Shown: positions 52,133 through 61,883 of the stretch, one piece after another
How positions within the stretch are numbered: the first letter of the stretch is position 1
Layout of the letters: the number at the start of each line of letters is the position of its first letter
Notes under the pieces: generated by a model
What the model saw: the letters and a program-made list of their open reading frames with translations, nothing else
Told to the model about the DNA's origin: nothing
Databases searched by the model: none
From: Pelagihabitans sp965238025
Lineage (GTDB): Bacteria; Bacteroidota; Bacteroidia; Flavobacteriales; Flavobacteriaceae
NCBI GenBank assembly: GCA_965238025.1
Contig: OZ250162.1
Coordinates: 3,906,001 to 3,970,000 of the forward strand
Direction: 5' to 3'
Length of the DNA stretch: 64,000 bases
Translations under genes and position numbers: made by a program

Positions 52133-53530
52133 ATGGCGTTAGAATCTGAGGAAAGGCCAAGCCAGTCGATTACCAAGTTCGAATCTATGCTTAAGACCGA
52201 TGACGTCTATTTTTTCGACGCCGAGGATTTTGAGGAAATCATTCACCATTATTTGAATCACGGTAAAATTGCCCTGGCCAAAAAGGCCATAAAAATAGGT
52301 CTTAAACAGCACATCGATTCCATAGCCTTAAAACTCTTGCATATAGAGGTGCTGGTCTTCGAAAACAATCTTAACATTGCCGAACAGTTGTTAGATGAGT
52401 TACAATTGGTTGACGGGTCAAATGAAGAAATCTATATTCAACGGGCAAACATCTATTCCAAACAGGACAATCATGAGGCGGCTGTGGCCCTTTTACAGGA
52501 AGCCTTGTCAATTTCCAACGATAGTTTTGATATTTATTCCCTACTAGGTATGGAGTACCTTTTTATGGATGATTTTAAAATGGCGAAGGAAAGCTTTATG
52601 AAATGTGTTTCCTATGACGAACAAGACTACTCCGCTTTGTATAATGTAATTTACTGTTTTGAATTTCTGGAAGACTATGAAGGAGCCATTGTCTACTTAA
52701 ATGATTATTTGGAACGCAACCCCTATTGTGAAGTTGCTTGGCATCAATTAGGCAAGCAGTATTATCTAAAGGGACGATATCCCGAGGCTTTAACATCTTT
52801 TGAATTTGCCATTATCTCAGACGATAATTTTATGGGTGCCTATTTTGAAAAGGGGAAAGTATTGGAGAAAATGGGCAAGTTTGAAGAGGCCATTGAAAAC
52901 TATGAGACCACCTTACAACTAGAAGACCCTACCTCCCAAGCCTATTTGCGCATCGGAAGGTGTTATGAGGAATTAGGAAGTGACGACATGGCGAAGCACC
53001 ATTATTATAAAACGGTTCATGAAGACCCTTTATTGGACAAGGGGTGGTTGGTCATTACCGAATTTTACTATAAAAAAGGTGATTATGCCAAAGCCCTTCA
53101 GTATATCAACAAAGCTCTTAACATAGACGGCGACAATCCAGAATACTGGAAAAGATGTGGTAAGATACATGTTGCCATGGCCGATTTTGAAGGAGCTGAT
53201 ATAGCTTACAAACAAGCCATTGATATGGGAAGTTATGAGCTAGAAACATGGCTCAACTGGGCTCAGGTCTCCCTAATGGCGCATAATTATGATACCGCCA
53301 TTGAAATTTTATCCCAAGGACATGAGTTCCATCCTGAAAGTGCAGAAATCGCGTATAAAAAGGCAGGAGCGTATCTCATGATGGGTGATAAGATCAACGG
53401 ACGAATTGGACTCATGAAAGCCTTAAAGCAAAATTTTCAAAAATTGAATTTATTCAATGATGAATTTCCACAGTACTACAAAATCGGTTGGGTGCAGGAA
53501 CTAATCGACGCCACAAAAAAAGCTTCCTAA
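52133..53530 (+). CDS. Cytoplasmic tetratricopeptide repeat protein
   Basis: A 465-residue protein made almost entirely of helical TPR units (examples: HEAAVALLQEALSISNDSFDI; YPEALTSFEFAIISDDNF; KFEEAIENYETTLQLEDPT; DYAKALQYINKALNIDGDNP). The N-terminus is acidic and there is no signal peptide, so it is probably a cytoplasmic scaffold. I count about ten or eleven repeats from residue 45 to 440. Partners are unknown. A small hairpin (TACCC/GGGTA, 53549-53562) follows the stop. Confidence 0.85.
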   Translation: MALESEERPSQSITKFESMLKTDDVYFFDAEDFEEIIHHYLNHGKIALAKKAIKIGLKQHIDSIALKLLHIEVLVFENNLNIAEQLLDELQLVDGSNEEIYIQRANIYSKQDNHEAAVALLQEALSISNDSFDIYSLLGMEYLFMDDFKMAKESFMKCVSYDEQDYSALYNVIYCFEFLEDYEGAIVYLNDYLERNPYCEVAWHQLGKQYYLKGRYPEALTSFEFAIISDDNFMGAYFEKGKVLEKMGKFEEAIENYETTLQLEDPTSQAYLRIGRCYEELGSDDMAKHHYYKTVHEDPLLDKGWLVITEFYYKKGDYAKALQYINKALNIDGDNPEYWKRCGKIHVAMADFEGADIAYKQAIDMGSYELETWLNWAQVSLMAHNYDTAIEILSQGHEFHPESAEIAYKKAGAYLMMGDKINGRIGLMKALKQNFQKLNLFNDEFPQYYKIGWVQELIDATKKAS

Positions 53531-53617
53531 GTTTCATAATATTTTCAGTACCCTTTTGGGTAACGCTATGAATTTCGGCATCTTTGCAACCAATCATTTA
53601 AAAACGTTCCCTGACCT

Positions 53618-54535
53618 ATGCAAGGCCGAAATCTTTTACAGTATTTTATCATAACCCTAAAAGGAATTGCCATGGGGGCCGCCGATGTGGTTCCCGGTGT
53701 CTCGGGTGGAACAATTGCTTTTATATCTGGTATTTATGAGGAATTGATTACGTCGATTAACGGAATTAACCTATCACTTTTTAAAACTTTTAAAAGCGAT
53801 GGTATAAAAGCTGTTTGGAGGCAAGTAAACGGCAATTTTCTGTTAGCGTTGTTCATTGGTATCTTTATCAGTCTTTTTTCTTTGGCAACCCTTGTAAGTT
53901 GGTTGTTGGAGAACGAACCCATTCTATTGTGGTCGTTCTTTTTTGGCTTGGTGTTCGCCAGTATCTTCTTTGTAGGCAAAGAGGTTAAAAAATGGAGCAT
54001 TGGTGCAATTACAATGCTAATTCTCGGCGCAGTTTTAGCCTTTTATATTACAACCTTACCACCATCGGAAAATACTGGCAGTCTTCCGTATCTGTTCCTT
54101 TCTGGCGCATTGGCGGTCTGTGCAATGATATTACCAGGAATTTCGGGTGCCTTTATACTTGTGCTTTTGGGTTCTTATAAGACCATTTTAGATGCCGTAC
54201 ATGAATGGGACCTTAAGGTTGTAGCAACCGTTGGGCTAGGAGCAATATTTGGTTTGCTAAGTTTTGCAAGACTCTTAAAATGGATGTTCAACAATTTTAA
54301 AAATATAACCTTGGCATTATTAACCGGATTTATCTTAGGTTCCTTAAACAAGATTTGGCCTTGGAAACAGGTTTTGGAAACCCGAACCTTTGGGGAAAAA
54401 ATAATCCCCATCAAAGAACAAAATATCTCCCCTTTTTCCTTTGAAGGCGACAATCAATTGCTTTATGCCATCCTTGCCGCTATAATCGGTTTTTCGCTTA
54501 TTTTTATACTTGAAAGAATAGCCTCAAAAGAATAA
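53618..54535 (+). CDS. DUF368 membrane protein
   Basis: A 305-residue protein of the DUF368 family with about eight or nine helices. Family marks are GIAMGAADVVPGVSGGTIAFISGIYEEL near the N-terminus and the internal repeat MILPGISGAFILVLLGSYK. DUF368 and the related DUF92-like transporters have been linked to polyprenyl-phosphate flipping in some bacteria. That proposal concerns DUF368-containing PopT-type proteins, and I apply it here only as a possibility. A CATCTTTG box lies about 32 bp upstream. The next gene encodes a second DUF368 copy, 9 bp on. Confidence 0.85.
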   Translation: MQGRNLLQYFIITLKGIAMGAADVVPGVSGGTIAFISGIYEELITSINGINLSLFKTFKSDGIKAVWRQVNGNFLLALFIGIFISLFSLATLVSWLLENEPILLWSFFFGLVFASIFFVGKEVKKWSIGAITMLILGAVLAFYITTLPPSENTGSLPYLFLSGALAVCAMILPGISGAFILVLLGSYKTILDAVHEWDLKVVATVGLGAIFGLLSFARLLKWMFNNFKNITLALLTGFILGSLNKIWPWKQVLETRTFGEKIIPIKEQNISPFSFEGDNQLLYAILAAIIGFSLIFILERIASKE

Positions 54536-54544
54536 CTAAGTTTA

Positions 54545-56338
54545 ATGTCTCGACCCAGATCGCCCATAGATAAATTTTTTCTGATTATAAAAGGGCTATG
54601 TATGGGTGCGGCCAACAAGGTGCCTGGGGTATCGGGAGGTATTGTGGCCTTTGTTGGCGGGTTTTATGAGGAGTTTATAAATTCACTACAAAAAGTAAAC
54701 CTAAAGGCCTTTAAGCTACTTTTTGGCGGCAGGTTCAAAAGTTTTTATCGTTACGTTAATGGGTCTTTTCTCACACTCTTGATTTTCGGAATGCTTGTTA
54801 GTTATTTTAGCGTTTCGAAGCTATTGGACTTTTTTTTGGAACGGAAAGAGCTCTTTGTCTGGGCCGCTTTTTTCGGAATGATCATTGGATCCATATATTA
54901 TATTGGAAAAGGTTTCAAACATTGGAATAAAACGACCATAACCGCGGCGGTTATAGGTCTGATTATTGGGGTTTCAATAAGTTTTTTGAGCCCGGCTAAG
55001 GAGAATGACAACCTGTTGTTTGTTTTTCTATGTGGTATTATCAGTGTCTCGGGAATGACACTTCCGGGTCTTTCAGGTTCCTTTATTTTGATTTTACTTG
55101 GCAATTATGTGCTTCTATTGGTAGATTCGGTTAACGCCCTCTATGACACCTTCGCAGATATTATTCGAGGCGATTTTAGCTTTATTAGAAATGAAGCCCG
55201 CATCGGAACACTAAAGGTGCTAGCTGTTTTCACGGCAGGTTCGGCAACAGGTCTGGTAACCCTTTCACACTTGCTTTCGTATGTTTTAAAACACTATAAG
55301 CATATTACAACAGCCGTTATCCTCGGGTTTATTACAGGGTCGTTAGGTGTGGTATGGCCATGGAAGCGTACCATTTACAAGACCAAAGCAAACGGCCAGG
55401 TGGCCTTAGATTCCAACGGGAGGGAAATCATAACAAATTATGAACGTTATTTTCCAGATTTTGGAAATTCGGAAACGTGGTGGGCACTATTTTTTGCAAT
55501 TATCGGAATTGCTATTTTGCTGATATTGGATTGGTATGGGAAAAGACAAAAAAAAAAGTTTAGGTACGGGTTGATCGGAAAGAATATTTCCTACTCGTTT
55601 TCAAAAGGATATTTTACGGATAAGTTCAAGACCCAAGGACTTGATAATCATAGCTATGAAAATTTTGATCTTCTGCAAATTGAGGATTTTGAGTCGATAG
55701 TACAGAAAGAAAAACACCTTAAAGGTTTCAATGTAACCATACCCTATAAGGAAGCAATACTCCCCTTCCTTACTGAAATAAATCCGATGGCCGAGCGTAT
55801 AGGCGCGGTGAATACCATCCAGTTGTCTAAAAACGGGCTAAAAGGTTTCAATACTGACGCCTACGGTTTTCAAAAATCGTTGGAACCACATTTAAAAACC
55901 TATCACACTAACGCTTTAGTGTTAGGTACAGGCGGGGCATCTAAGGCAATTTTATATGTGCTAAATGAGCTGGGTATTAAAACCACTGTGATCTCTAGGA
56001 CTCCGAATAGCGAACAAATTTCCTATAACCAACTCGACAAAAAAATGATGCAAAAGCATTTGATCATTATCAATTGCACTCCCTTGGGCACACACCCCAA
56101 TGTTTCGGAAATACCGAATATTCCATATAAACATATCGGCAAGGAACATTTATTATTCGATTTGATTTACAATCCAGCCAAAACGGCTTTTCTTCAAGAG
56201 GGTGAAAAACGGGGAGCTTCCATCTGCAATGGATTACGAATGTTGGAGTTACAGGCGGAAAAGGCTTGGGAGATCTGGACAAACGGGCCAAATTCTGATG
56301 CTGACACAAGTTCAAACACCGAACAAAAAAAAGCTTAA
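54545..56338 (+). CDS. aroE: DUF368 membrane protein fused to shikimate dehydrogenase
   Basis: A 597-residue frame joining two unrelated proteins. Residues 1 to about 335 are a DUF368 membrane protein (GLCMGAANKVPGVSGGIVAF; GMTLPGLSGSFILILLGNY). From about 338 on it is an AroE-type shikimate dehydrogenase: YGLIGKNISYSFSKGYF, GFNVTIPYKEAILPFL, IGAVNTIQ, GFNTDAYGFQKSL, VLGTGGASKAILY and CTPLGTHP. The AroE active-site Lys (TIPYK) and Asp (NTDA) are present. The junction runs through ten A (55548-55557). With eleven A, DUF368 would stop at TAG and AroE would begin at ATG 55536. The fusion may therefore be real, a slippage product, or a sequencing indel. Confidence 0.85.
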   Translation: MSRPRSPIDKFFLIIKGLCMGAANKVPGVSGGIVAFVGGFYEEFINSLQKVNLKAFKLLFGGRFKSFYRYVNGSFLTLLIFGMLVSYFSVSKLLDFFLERKELFVWAAFFGMIIGSIYYIGKGFKHWNKTTITAAVIGLIIGVSISFLSPAKENDNLLFVFLCGIISVSGMTLPGLSGSFILILLGNYVLLLVDSVNALYDTFADIIRGDFSFIRNEARIGTLKVLAVFTAGSATGLVTLSHLLSYVLKHYKHITTAVILGFITGSLGVVWPWKRTIYKTKANGQVALDSNGREIITNYERYFPDFGNSETWWALFFAIIGIAILLILDWYGKRQKKKFRYGLIGKNISYSFSKGYFTDKFKTQGLDNHSYENFDLLQIEDFESIVQKEKHLKGFNVTIPYKEAILPFLTEINPMAERIGAVNTIQLSKNGLKGFNTDAYGFQKSLEPHLKTYHTNALVLGTGGASKAILYVLNELGIKTTVISRTPNSEQISYNQLDKKMMQKHLIIINCTPLGTHPNVSEIPNIPYKHIGKEHLLFDLIYNPAKTAFLQEGEKRGASICNGLRMLELQAEKAWEIWTNGPNSDADTSSNTEQKKA

Positions 56339-56650
56339 AAATTTTTCACTAAGCCTTGAACGAATATATCAATGAGGCTAGAAAAATAGATGCCCAAAAA
56401 TATACGATGTCCAAAATCGAGAATACCGAACATTAGACCCATGTATTCATTTTTATGATAAAGGTTAAAATCACGGTTTAGCTATGGCTGGTAAGGATTA
56501 TAGCGAAAGGCCTGTAGATGACAGGCTGCCCAAACTTCTTTATCACTTTTGGGATACCCAAAACCAAAAAGACTTAAGCATATACTTTGCAATTAAGAGG
56601 GTTGTCACTATCTTAACCCTGTGTTATCGTATAACATGAAACCCTAGAAA
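56339..56650. other. Intergenic region with two short frames
   Basis: A 312-bp gap. It holds a 26-residue frame from TTG 56356 (EYINEARKIDAQKYTMSKIE is its core) and a 51-residue frame from ATG 56484 (begins MAGKDYSERPVDDRLPK). They lie in different frames and neither matches a family I know, so they may be remnants of a broken gene. The rest carries the leader of the DUF349 gene. Confidence 0.35.
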
Positions 56651-58762
56651 ATGTCTGAAGAGAAAGAGCAGGAATTAAAGGAACCTACGGAATTGGCCGA
56701 GGAACAAAACGTTATGGTTGAAAAAACGGAGACCATTGAAAGTACAATTACCCCAGAACAACTGGTGGCCGATAAAAAAAAGGAAGGGACCACCGAAGAC
56801 GCTGTTGCCGAAAAAGAGCCTATAGTTGTAGAAAAAGAGGAGAAAATCTCTAAGGAACCAGCTGCCGCTATGGCAGACCCGATTGAAAAAGAAACGGAGA
56901 CTAAAGAGGTTTTGGCCGAAATTGACGGAAAAAATGCCGAGGATGCTGAAGATGCTAATGACAAGGGCCGCCATGAGATAACTGTATTGGACTACCGCGA
57001 AATGCCGATGGAAAATTTGGTCGGTGAAATGCAACGTTTGGTTCGTAACGAGAGGGTGCAAGCCATAAAAAAACATGTTGACGGTATTAAGCACGAATTT
57101 GATCGTAAATTCAAGCTTTTTATTGATCAAAAGAAAGAGGAATTCATTGCCAACGGCGGCAATGAAATAGATTTTCATTACAATTCGGTTACCAAAAGAC
57201 AGTTCAACGAGGTCTATGGCGATTACCGTGAAAAACGTAATCAATATTATAAAAACCTTGAAAACACACTCAAGGACAACTTGGCCAATCGCCTAGAAAT
57301 TATTACTGAATTAAAGGGTCTTGTTACTATCGAAGAAGATATGAACACGACGTATAACAGCTTTAAGACCTTGCAGCAAAGGTGGCGTGATGCCGGACCC
57401 ATACCTCGTAACCAATACAACGATGTATGGCGCACCTACCAACATCATGTCGAGAAATTCTATGATTTTCTGCATCTGAACCGTGAACTTCGCGACCTAG
57501 ATTTTAAACACAACCTGGAAGAAAAGATAAAACTGATCGAACGTGCCGAAGCCTTAATCGAAGAAAAAGATTTGGGCCGGGCGTTTCGGGAGCTTCAGGA
57601 ACTGCATAAAATTTGGAAGGAGGAAATAGGCCCTGTGTCGCGTGACCAACGCGATGAAATTTGGGACCGTTTTAGCAGTGCCACTAAAGCCTTGCACAAT
57701 AGGCGACAAGAGCATCAAAAAGAACTGGATAAGAAATATGAGGAGAATCTGATGCTAAAAAATGAGATAATACTCCAAATCAATACATTGGCCGAAAATA
57801 CCTCTGGCAATCACAAGGTGCTTCAGCAACAAATCAAACAGATAGCGGGGCTGCGGGAGCAATTTTTTAAAATTGGGAAAGTACCCCAAAAGGTAAACGA
57901 GATTACCTGGAAAGCTTTTAAGGATGCTACACGCAACTTTAACCATAATAAAAATGCGTTTTACAAAAGCCTTAAAAAAGAGCAACAGCAGAATCTCGAC
58001 AAAAAAAGGGAATTGGTCACTTTAGCTATTTCCTTAAAGGATAGTGAGGATTGGGACATGGCAACCCAGGAGTTTAAGCGCATTCAGAGCGATTGGAAAA
58101 AAATAGGGCATGTACCCCGAAAATATTCCGATATCATTTGGAAGGAATTTAAGAATGCCTGTAATCATTATTTTAATCGTTTGCATGCTTTAAAAAATAG
58201 CGCCCATAGAGAAGAGGAGGCCAATCTACAGAAAAAAATCGCCTGCTTGGAGCAATTAAAAACATGGGAAGCTAGCGGAGACAAAGAAAAGGATTTGAAC
58301 GCTGTAAAGAAGACCATTGCCGAATGGAAAGCCTACGGCCGTGTTCCGTTTAAACAAAAGCACATTGATCAAAAGTTCAATAAAGTGCTTGATGGCCTTT
58401 TTAGAAAAATAGGCATCGACAAACAAGAGTCAGAGTTATTGCGTTACGGCAATAAGATTCAGCAATTGTCCTCTTCTGAAGATCAAGGTCGTGCCTTGGG
58501 CAATGAGCGCCAATTTATCAGAAAAAAAATCGGGGAAAGCAAGAACGAAATTTTACAGTTGGAAAACAATCTGCAATTCTTTAAACATACCTCAGAAGAC
58601 AATCCCATGGTACAAGATGTCATTAAAAACATAGAACGACACAAGGCTTCTTTGGAAACTTGGCAAGGCAAACTGAAAAAGCTAAACATCATGGTACACA
58701 ATCTGAACAAAGCGGCAGAAGAAGTTGAAGACCCCAAAGATCAAAATACGGAAGAAGAATAA
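56651..58762 (+). CDS. DUF349 repeat protein
   Basis: A 703-residue, highly charged, largely helical protein. The first 110 residues are acidic and of low complexity (Glu/Lys/Thr rich). The rest carries at least five DUF349 units, recognisable by their Trp-x-x-Ala/Ile-G-x-V/I-P-R core: LQQRWRDAGPIPRNQYNDVW, LHKIWKEEIGPVSRDQRDEI, GKVPQKVNEITWKAFKDATR, IQSDWKKIGHVPRKYSDIIW, and AEWKAYGRVPFKQKHIDQKF. A coiled coil ends the protein. DUF349 proteins have been reported around chromosome or polyphosphate/stress functions in several phyla, but none is established here. Cytoplasmic. Confidence 0.87.
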   Translation: MSEEKEQELKEPTELAEEQNVMVEKTETIESTITPEQLVADKKKEGTTEDAVAEKEPIVVEKEEKISKEPAAAMADPIEKETETKEVLAEIDGKNAEDAEDANDKGRHEITVLDYREMPMENLVGEMQRLVRNERVQAIKKHVDGIKHEFDRKFKLFIDQKKEEFIANGGNEIDFHYNSVTKRQFNEVYGDYREKRNQYYKNLENTLKDNLANRLEIITELKGLVTIEEDMNTTYNSFKTLQQRWRDAGPIPRNQYNDVWRTYQHHVEKFYDFLHLNRELRDLDFKHNLEEKIKLIERAEALIEEKDLGRAFRELQELHKIWKEEIGPVSRDQRDEIWDRFSSATKALHNRRQEHQKELDKKYEENLMLKNEIILQINTLAENTSGNHKVLQQQIKQIAGLREQFFKIGKVPQKVNEITWKAFKDATRNFNHNKNAFYKSLKKEQQQNLDKKRELVTLAISLKDSEDWDMATQEFKRIQSDWKKIGHVPRKYSDIIWKEFKNACNHYFNRLHALKNSAHREEEANLQKKIACLEQLKTWEASGDKEKDLNAVKKTIAEWKAYGRVPFKQKHIDQKFNKVLDGLFRKIGIDKQESELLRYGNKIQQLSSSEDQGRALGNERQFIRKKIGESKNEILQLENNLQFFKHTSEDNPMVQDVIKNIERHKASLETWQGKLKKLNIMVHNLNKAAEEVEDPKDQNTEEE

Positions 58763-58992
58763 TATCCTTTGCTTTACTTTCTCAGGCAAAACAACTGTTT
58801 AGGGCAGTCTGATCCCGGCTAAAATAAACAAAAGAATTATAAAGATATATTCTTCGATATTCTTTAAGGTTTAAACCAATCATTCTTCTTATAGGACTAA
58901 TTACCTTATCCTTCAAAAAAGATTCCTAAAGGCCCATTCAATCTGCTTAAAACGTTTTCCCTGAGTTATTTTCAAACCGATAAACCTTAAGA

Positions 58993-59799
58993 ATGGTAGT
59001 AAAATATGATAAAATTGGAACCGACTACAACCGGACTCGAAAAGCTGACAAGCATTTAGCCGAGCGATTTTTTCACCACCTGCAGCCGACCAAAAAAGGA
59101 ATTTATTTAGACATTGGCTGCGGAACCGGAAATTATACAATCGAACTTCATAAACGCGGATTTCGGTTTATTGGCATCGACCCATCAAAACAGATGCTGG
59201 AAAAAGCAAAACTCAAAAACACTCATATTGATTGGAAAATAGGTTCGGCAGAAAATATTGGTCTACCTGGCAATTTTGTGAACGGAATAATCGGTTCTTT
59301 AACAATTCACCACTGGACCAACCTGCGCATCGGGTTTTTCGAACTGAATAAAGTTTTGAAGCCAAATGGTAGAATCGTTATTTTCACTTCCACGCCTAAA
59401 CAAATGAGGGGCTATTGGCTAAACCATTACTTTCCAAAAATGTTATCAGATTCAATACTTCAAATGCCGACCTTGAATAGCGTTAAAGCGGCAATGAAAG
59501 ATAACGGAATTGAACTCGTAGCGATGGAGAAATATTTTGTCAAACCAGATTTAAAGGACCAATTCCTTTATTGCGGAAAACAGAATCCTAAATTATATTT
59601 TAATGAACAGATAAGACAAGGGATTTCTTCCTTTTCATCTTTAGCAAATAGAGCCGAGGTTAAACAAGGGTTGTCCCAATTGAAAAAGGATATTGATAAT
59701 GGAAAAATAGAGGCGATTATTAAATCATATGAAAATGATTTTGGAGATTATCTATACATCATTGGAAAAAAACCTGCCGATAGTGCCATCATAGACTAA
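58993..59799 (+). CDS. Class I SAM-dependent methyltransferase
   Basis: A 268-residue methyltransferase. Motif I is YLDIGCGTGNYTIELHKRGF (about 38-57), followed by FIGIDPSKQMLEKAK and IIGSLTIHHWTN, and then RIVIFTSTPKQM. The Methyltransf_11 type acts on small molecules, lipids or proteins; nothing shows which. It is separated from neighbours by more than 100 bp on both sides, so it may be a single-gene unit. The 230 bp upstream (58763-58992) hold nothing else I can support. Confidence 0.87.
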   Translation: MVVKYDKIGTDYNRTRKADKHLAERFFHHLQPTKKGIYLDIGCGTGNYTIELHKRGFRFIGIDPSKQMLEKAKLKNTHIDWKIGSAENIGLPGNFVNGIIGSLTIHHWTNLRIGFFELNKVLKPNGRIVIFTSTPKQMRGYWLNHYFPKMLSDSILQMPTLNSVKAAMKDNGIELVAMEKYFVKPDLKDQFLYCGKQNPKLYFNEQIRQGISSFSSLANRAEVKQGLSQLKKDIDNGKIEAIIKSYENDFGDYLYIIGKKPADSAIID

Positions 59800-59917
59800 T
59801 TGTTCCGCAGGATTGGGAAGTCGTTTTACATTGAATCGCCCAAAAGACCCTTTGCAATTTCGCAATGTTTCGACCAAATCTATTAAACCCTAAATAGTAT
59901 TGCTTTAGAGAAATTAA

Positions 59918-60826
59918 ATGAAACAAAGTTTAACGTATTATATTACTCTATTTGTGCTTAGAATAAAAGGCATAAAAAAAGATTTTAGCAAGGACCCAAT
60001 AGACTTCAAAAAAATAAGAAGGGAAGATGTTCGCTATCCGCAAGGTAAAATTTTAAAACAGAATCAGGTTCGTAATTTTAAGGTTTTAAACACTACTATC
60101 ACTGAAGTTTCACGAGATCCCCAGTTTAGCAAGTTGTTGCTATTTGTTCACGGAGGGGCTTTTATTTCCGGGCCGGCAAAACATCATTGGGATACCGTTA
60201 AAGAACTAGCCAAGCAAACAAATTATACTATTTGGTTGTGTGATTACCCCAAAGCGCCCGAAAACAAGATTTCAACCATTTCAGAAAATATCGATCTCGT
60301 ATACCATGCAGCTTTAGAAAAATATCCCGCGAAGCAGATTACCTTAATCGGTGATTCAGTAGGAGGAACATTGATAACGGCCCTAATGCAAAGACTTGTT
60401 CAAAAAAAAATGGAAGTGCCCCTTAAAATTATCCTTATTTCTCCGGTAATGAACGCTGCTATGTCTAATCCAAGTATTGATGAAATTGATAAAACAGACC
60501 CTATGTTGTCTAAAATTGGCGTACTGAGCGCAAAGAAAATGTGTGCCGGGAATACTGATTTAAACGACAACATGATTTCGCCAATACATGGTAGTTTTAG
60601 TGAATTTCCCCCTACCGTGTTATTTTTGGCCGAAAATGATATCACTTATCCAGACCAACAATTGACTGTTCAAAAATTAGTTGAGGCCAAAGCCGACCTT
60701 AAAGTTATTACAGGAAAAAATATGCCTCATATTTGGCCCTTTTTACCCGTTATGAGTGAGGCGAAAACAGCTCTTCGGGAAATAGTAAACCTACTGAACG
60801 GCCAAACAAAAAAAATGGATGCCTAA
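59918..60826 (+). CDS. Alpha/beta hydrolase (steryl acetyl hydrolase-like)
   Basis: A 302-residue alpha/beta hydrolase of the hormone-sensitive-lipase type. The oxyanion motif is LLFVHGGAFISGPAKHHW (His about 78), the nucleophile elbow ITLIGDSVGGTLI (Ser about 147), and the acid and base lie in FLAENDITYPDQQ and GKNMPHIWPF. The N-terminus may be amphipathic. Such enzymes hydrolyse short acyl esters. It ends 10 bp before the opposing Ycf48-like gene. Confidence 0.86.
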   Translation: MKQSLTYYITLFVLRIKGIKKDFSKDPIDFKKIRREDVRYPQGKILKQNQVRNFKVLNTTITEVSRDPQFSKLLLFVHGGAFISGPAKHHWDTVKELAKQTNYTIWLCDYPKAPENKISTISENIDLVYHAALEKYPAKQITLIGDSVGGTLITALMQRLVQKKMEVPLKIILISPVMNAAMSNPSIDEIDKTDPMLSKIGVLSAKKMCAGNTDLNDNMISPIHGSFSEFPPTVLFLAENDITYPDQQLTVQKLVEAKADLKVITGKNMPHIWPFLPVMSEAKTALREIVNLLNGQTKKMDA

Positions 60827-60836
60827 TTACCAGTTC

Positions 60837-61862
60837 CTACTTAAAAGTCAACTTAGCAATTCTGTTCTTACCAGCGGCATAAGCTATGGAGTCATTCAAA
60901 AACCGTAAGGTGTAAAAGCCTTCATCCGAAAGTTGCTTCCAAGATTCACCGCCATCACTTGAATAGGCTATCCCAGTAAATCCCACGGCCACAATTTCCT
61001 TACCAGCGGAATCGGGAACAAATTGCACACAACTTTTGTATGCCGGTTCCTGACTATCAGCTATCAGATTCCAAGTTTTTCCGCCATCAGCGGTAATGGC
61101 CTTATTGGCCCTGTTCCCATCTGGTTTCGTATAATCACCACCTACGGCAATACCGAGATGTTCATCATAAAAATCAATGGAATAGATTCCCTGACTTTCC
61201 TTTTGCGTTAAAACAGGGGTTTCGAAGGTCTCCCAAGTTCTTCCTTTATCGGGAGAGAACCAAGTTCTTTTTGTTGTCGCTAGCCACGCTTTATCTCCAA
61301 TAATTTTAATATTGGTATCGCTCGCTGCAAAAGCGCCTTCGCCCTCAATGCCTTTTGGTAGATTCTCACATGGTATTTTCTGCCATGTGTCCCCTCCATC
61401 CCTGGTGATAATAATACTTAAGCATCCATTTATCGTATCACCAACGGCAATTCCCTCTTCATCATTCCAAAACGTCATAGCATCATAGAATACATCATCA
61501 TCTTCCTCCATATAAACCAAATCCATTTTCCCGCCTTCCCCGGTCTTGTAGAGTAGCGCAGGGCTGCCTATTGATAGCATTAAAAAGTCGCTAGATGTAT
61601 GTGCAATTGCCCTAAATTCCGGGATACTGGTGTGATATTTTTCAATCTTGGAACGTACTTTGCCCGTACTCAAATCAATGGTACCAAAAGTGCCCTTGTT
61701 CGCGGCAAAAGCCAAACTATTGCCCATAATTTCAATAGCGCGGATACTTAGTGAATCGTTGAAAATAGTTTCCATTTCGACTGTGGTAAATGGAGTTCTG
61801 TTTTCTGTAGCGATGCAAGAGAACAAAAAGAGTAAAACGAGGAGGATTCCAAAGTTGCGCAT
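60837..61862 (-). CDS. Ycf48/BNR-repeat lipoprotein
   Basis: A 341-residue lipoprotein (lipobox LFSC) folded as a beta propeller. Short Asp-box motifs recur (SDGGESWKQL, RDGGDTWQKI, ADGGKTWNLI, SPDKGRTWETF) with FYDEHLGIAVGG between. It resembles Ycf48/HCF136 assembly factors and sialidase-like BNR proteins; no catalytic site is apparent, so it is more likely structural or binding. I start it at ATG 61862; TTG 61868 is in frame. It is the last gene of the YHYH-YwqK-SCO set. Confidence 0.8.
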   Translation of the reverse strand: MRNFGILLVLLFLFSCIATENRTPFTTVEMETIFNDSLSIRAIEIMGNSLAFAANKGTFGTIDLSTGKVRSKIEKYHTSIPEFRAIAHTSSDFLMLSIGSPALLYKTGEGGKMDLVYMEEDDDVFYDAMTFWNDEEGIAVGDTINGCLSIIITRDGGDTWQKIPCENLPKGIEGEGAFAASDTNIKIIGDKAWLATTKRTWFSPDKGRTWETFETPVLTQKESQGIYSIDFYDEHLGIAVGGDYTKPDGNRANKAITADGGKTWNLIADSQEPAYKSCVQFVPDSAGKEIVAVGFTGIAYSSDGGESWKQLSDEGFYTLRFLNDSIAYAAGKNRIAKLTFK

Positions 61863-61883
61863 GCTCAAATGTAACTCAAAAAT

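Noticed and set aside
56675..57244. Long minus-strand frame (189 codons) in the DUF349 gene
   Set aside because: It is antisense to a strong coding region and its Phe-rich, low-complexity composition mirrors the Lys/Glu codons of the real gene.
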